5,353 nucleotides of DNA from Anaerolineae bacterium CG2_30_64_16 (GTDB lineage: Bacteria > Chloroflexota > Anaerolineae > CG2-30-64-16), in assembly GCA_001871755.1 (NCBI GenBank), contig MNXL01000206.1:1-5353 (forward strand). Reading direction: 5' to 3'. The notes under the pieces are model-generated. The model did not search any database. It was not told the origin of the DNA and saw only the letters and a list, made by a program, of their open reading frames with translations. Positions 4,160 through 5,353 of the stretch are shown here, one piece after another (the first letter of the stretch is position 1; every line of letters starts with the position of its first letter). The position numbers and the translations under genes were made by a program.

Positions 4160-5353
4160 TTACCTCTGGTACCGCGCGATGTTCGCCTCATGCTCGGCCA
4201 GCGTCGTGGCGAACACGTGCGAGCCATCACCCACCCCCAGGAAGAAACAATAGAGGGTCTCGGCCGGCTGGGATGCGGCCTCGATGGCAGAGAGGCCCGG
4301 GCTGGCGATCGGCGCAGGTGGCAAACCAGGCCGCAGGTAGGTGTTGTACGGCGATTGGATCTCCTGATAGGCTTCCACCGAAGGGGGCTTCCACCACCAC
4401 TCCCCTGGCCGGCCCGCGGCGTACTGCACGGTGGGATCGGCCTGGAGATACGCGCCGCCGGTCTCCGCGCTGCACGCGCCGCTGACCCGGTTCCAGTACA
4501 CGCTGGCAATCAGCGGTCGCTCATCCGCCCGCGTCGCCTCACGCTCCACGATCGACGCCATCGTGATGACCTGGGCAATCCCGCGCCCCGCCTGCGTGGC
4601 AGGCGCCAGCACCTCGGGCGTCACCCGCTGCGCGAAGTTGTCCAGCATCCGCCGGATCAGGTCGGCCGGCGTGGCGCGGGCGGGCAACCGGTAGGTGTCG
4701 GGAAACAGGTAGCCTTCCAGCGTCGTCAAGCCGTCGGGCAGCCAGGGATAATCGCCGAGCGCCCTGGCAGTAGCACTGCCGCCGTGCACCAAGGCCAGGA
4801 ACGCATCCCCATCCGTGATCGACTCGACGTTCAACAGATCGGCCACTTCCTCAGCGCGCATCCCCTCTGGGATCGTCACAACGATCTCCTCGAAATGGGC
4901 CTGTTGCAGCCGCTGCGCGATCTCAGCCATGGACATACTGGGAGCCAGCTCGAAATCACCGGCAGCCAACCGCTGGTCGATGCCATAGTAGCGCATGTAG
5001 AGCCGGAACAGATCGGCATCGGCGATCAACCCCGCCTCTTCCAGCCGCGTGGTGACCGTCGCCGCGGTTTCCCCAGGCGCGATCGTAAACGGATGCAATG
5101 TGCTCTCGGTCCCGGCCGGGGTGTCCAACGCTTGCGTTTGCAGGCGCAGATAGAAGCCGAGCAGCCGCAGCTCCAGGGTCGCGGGGCTCAAGTCGAGCGG
5201 CTGATCCGCAGCCGACCGGATCAACGCCACTTTGGGCTGTTCCGGCACATCATGCAGTTGCGCCGAGATGAAGCTAACGGCCACGAACGCCAACACGACC
5301 AACGCCGTGATGGGTACCAGGAACACCAACGAGCGCAGCAGGAAATGCACTAC
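4160..5353 (-). CDS. mltG: endolytic murein transglycosylase MltG (YceG-like), 5' end at or beyond the window edge
   Basis: MltG is an inner-membrane-anchored lytic transglycosylase that cuts nascent glycan strands and is thought to end peptidoglycan polymerisation. Numbering from GTG at 5350, a single N-terminal membrane helix lies at about 7-29. A LysM-like region follows at about 86-160 (PFTIAPGETAATVTTRLEEAG, then FELAPSMSMAEIAQRL), and then VTIPEGMRAEEVADLL. The catalytic domain has LEGYLFPDTYRL (211-222), ASIVERE (265-271) with the expected catalytic Glu269, NR-V (287-289), LQADPTVQY (302-310), SPYNTYLRPGLPPAPIASPG (333-352) and the terminal GDGSHVFATTLAEHEANIARY. All hallmark motifs are intact. 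GTG at 5350 fits a normal start for a protein with an N-terminal anchor, but the preceding codon GTA is also open, so the real start may lie outside the window. About 7 extra residues sit between NRV and LQADPTV compared with E. coli MltG. The stop is TAA at 4160-4162, inside the first repeat unit. It is co-directional with the lipoprotein and MFS genes. Confidence 0.95.
   Translation of the reverse strand, partial: VVHFLLRSLVFLVPITALVVLAFVAVSFISAQLHDVPEQPKVALIRSAADQPLDLSPATLELRLLGFYLRLQTQALDTPAGTESTLHPFTIAPGETAATVTTRLEEAGLIADADLFRLYMRYYGIDQRLAAGDFELAPSMSMAEIAQRLQQAHFEEIVVTIPEGMRAEEVADLLNVESITDGDAFLALVHGGSATARALGDYPWLPDGLTTLEGYLFPDTYRLPARATPADLIRRMLDNFAQRVTPEVLAPATQAGRGIAQVITMASIVEREATRADERPLIASVYWNRVSGACSAETGGAYLQADPTVQYAAGRPGEWWWKPPSVEAYQEIQSPYNTYLRPGLPPAPIASPGLSAIEAASQPAETLYCFFLGVGDGSHVFATTLAEHEANIARYQR

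Noticed and set aside
3958..4166. CRISPR array
   Set aside because: Units are only 7 bases, directly tandem and without spacers; no cas genes are nearby.
4087..4485. A 132-aa plus-strand open frame that reads the right array as LRFTFYSLRFT-like peptides
   Set aside because: It is antisense to the mltG 3' end; the heptapeptide pattern arises automatically because the 7-base repeat has no stops in that direction.

Overview
The window is GC-rich, protein-dense bacterial DNA. It holds five genes in two blocks that converge on a gap of about 105 bases near 1864-1968. No rRNA, tRNA, CRISPR array, insertion sequence or phage gene is visible. The host is probably a member of the Chloroflexota (Anaerolineae/Caldilineae-like). 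The reasons are the style of the MltG protein (a tryptophan-rich stretch after the LQADPTVQY motif), the subtype of class II aldolase, and TTTCACG/TTACTCG-type heptamer arrays between genes. This placement rests on remembered family resemblance, not on a search.

Left block, plus strand, 1-1863: the 3' end of a class II (zinc) ketose-bisphosphate aldolase, then after 27 bases and a good Shine-Dalgarno site a complete FGGY-family carbohydrate kinase (505 aa). Together they look like the end of a sugar catabolic operon in which the kinase phosphorylates a ketose or polyol and the aldolase splits a phosphorylated ketose. The substrate cannot be read from the sequence. The aldolase appears to carry a single-base deletion in an A6 run at 24-29.

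Right block, minus strand, read from 5353 down to 1969: mltG (endolytic murein transglycosylase, its 5' end at or just beyond the window edge), then a compact LivK-like substrate-binding lipoprotein, then a 12-helix MFS transporter. The lipoprotein and MFS genes share a 4-base ATGA overlap and are probably translationally coupled.

The most unusual part lies between mltG and the lipoprotein gene. Two AT-richer heptanucleotide arrays (about 3958-4043 and 4111-4159) sit in inverted orientation around a 67-base core. The left array is translated as the N-terminal targeting region of the lipoprotein. Because 7 is not a multiple of 3, the array reads as the same F-x-V-x-R-F-T heptapeptide in every minus-strand frame, while gain or loss of a unit would shift the frame of everything after it. 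This makes it a candidate repeat-derived signal sequence and a possible, unproven, phase-variable switch. The right array supplies the mltG stop codon.
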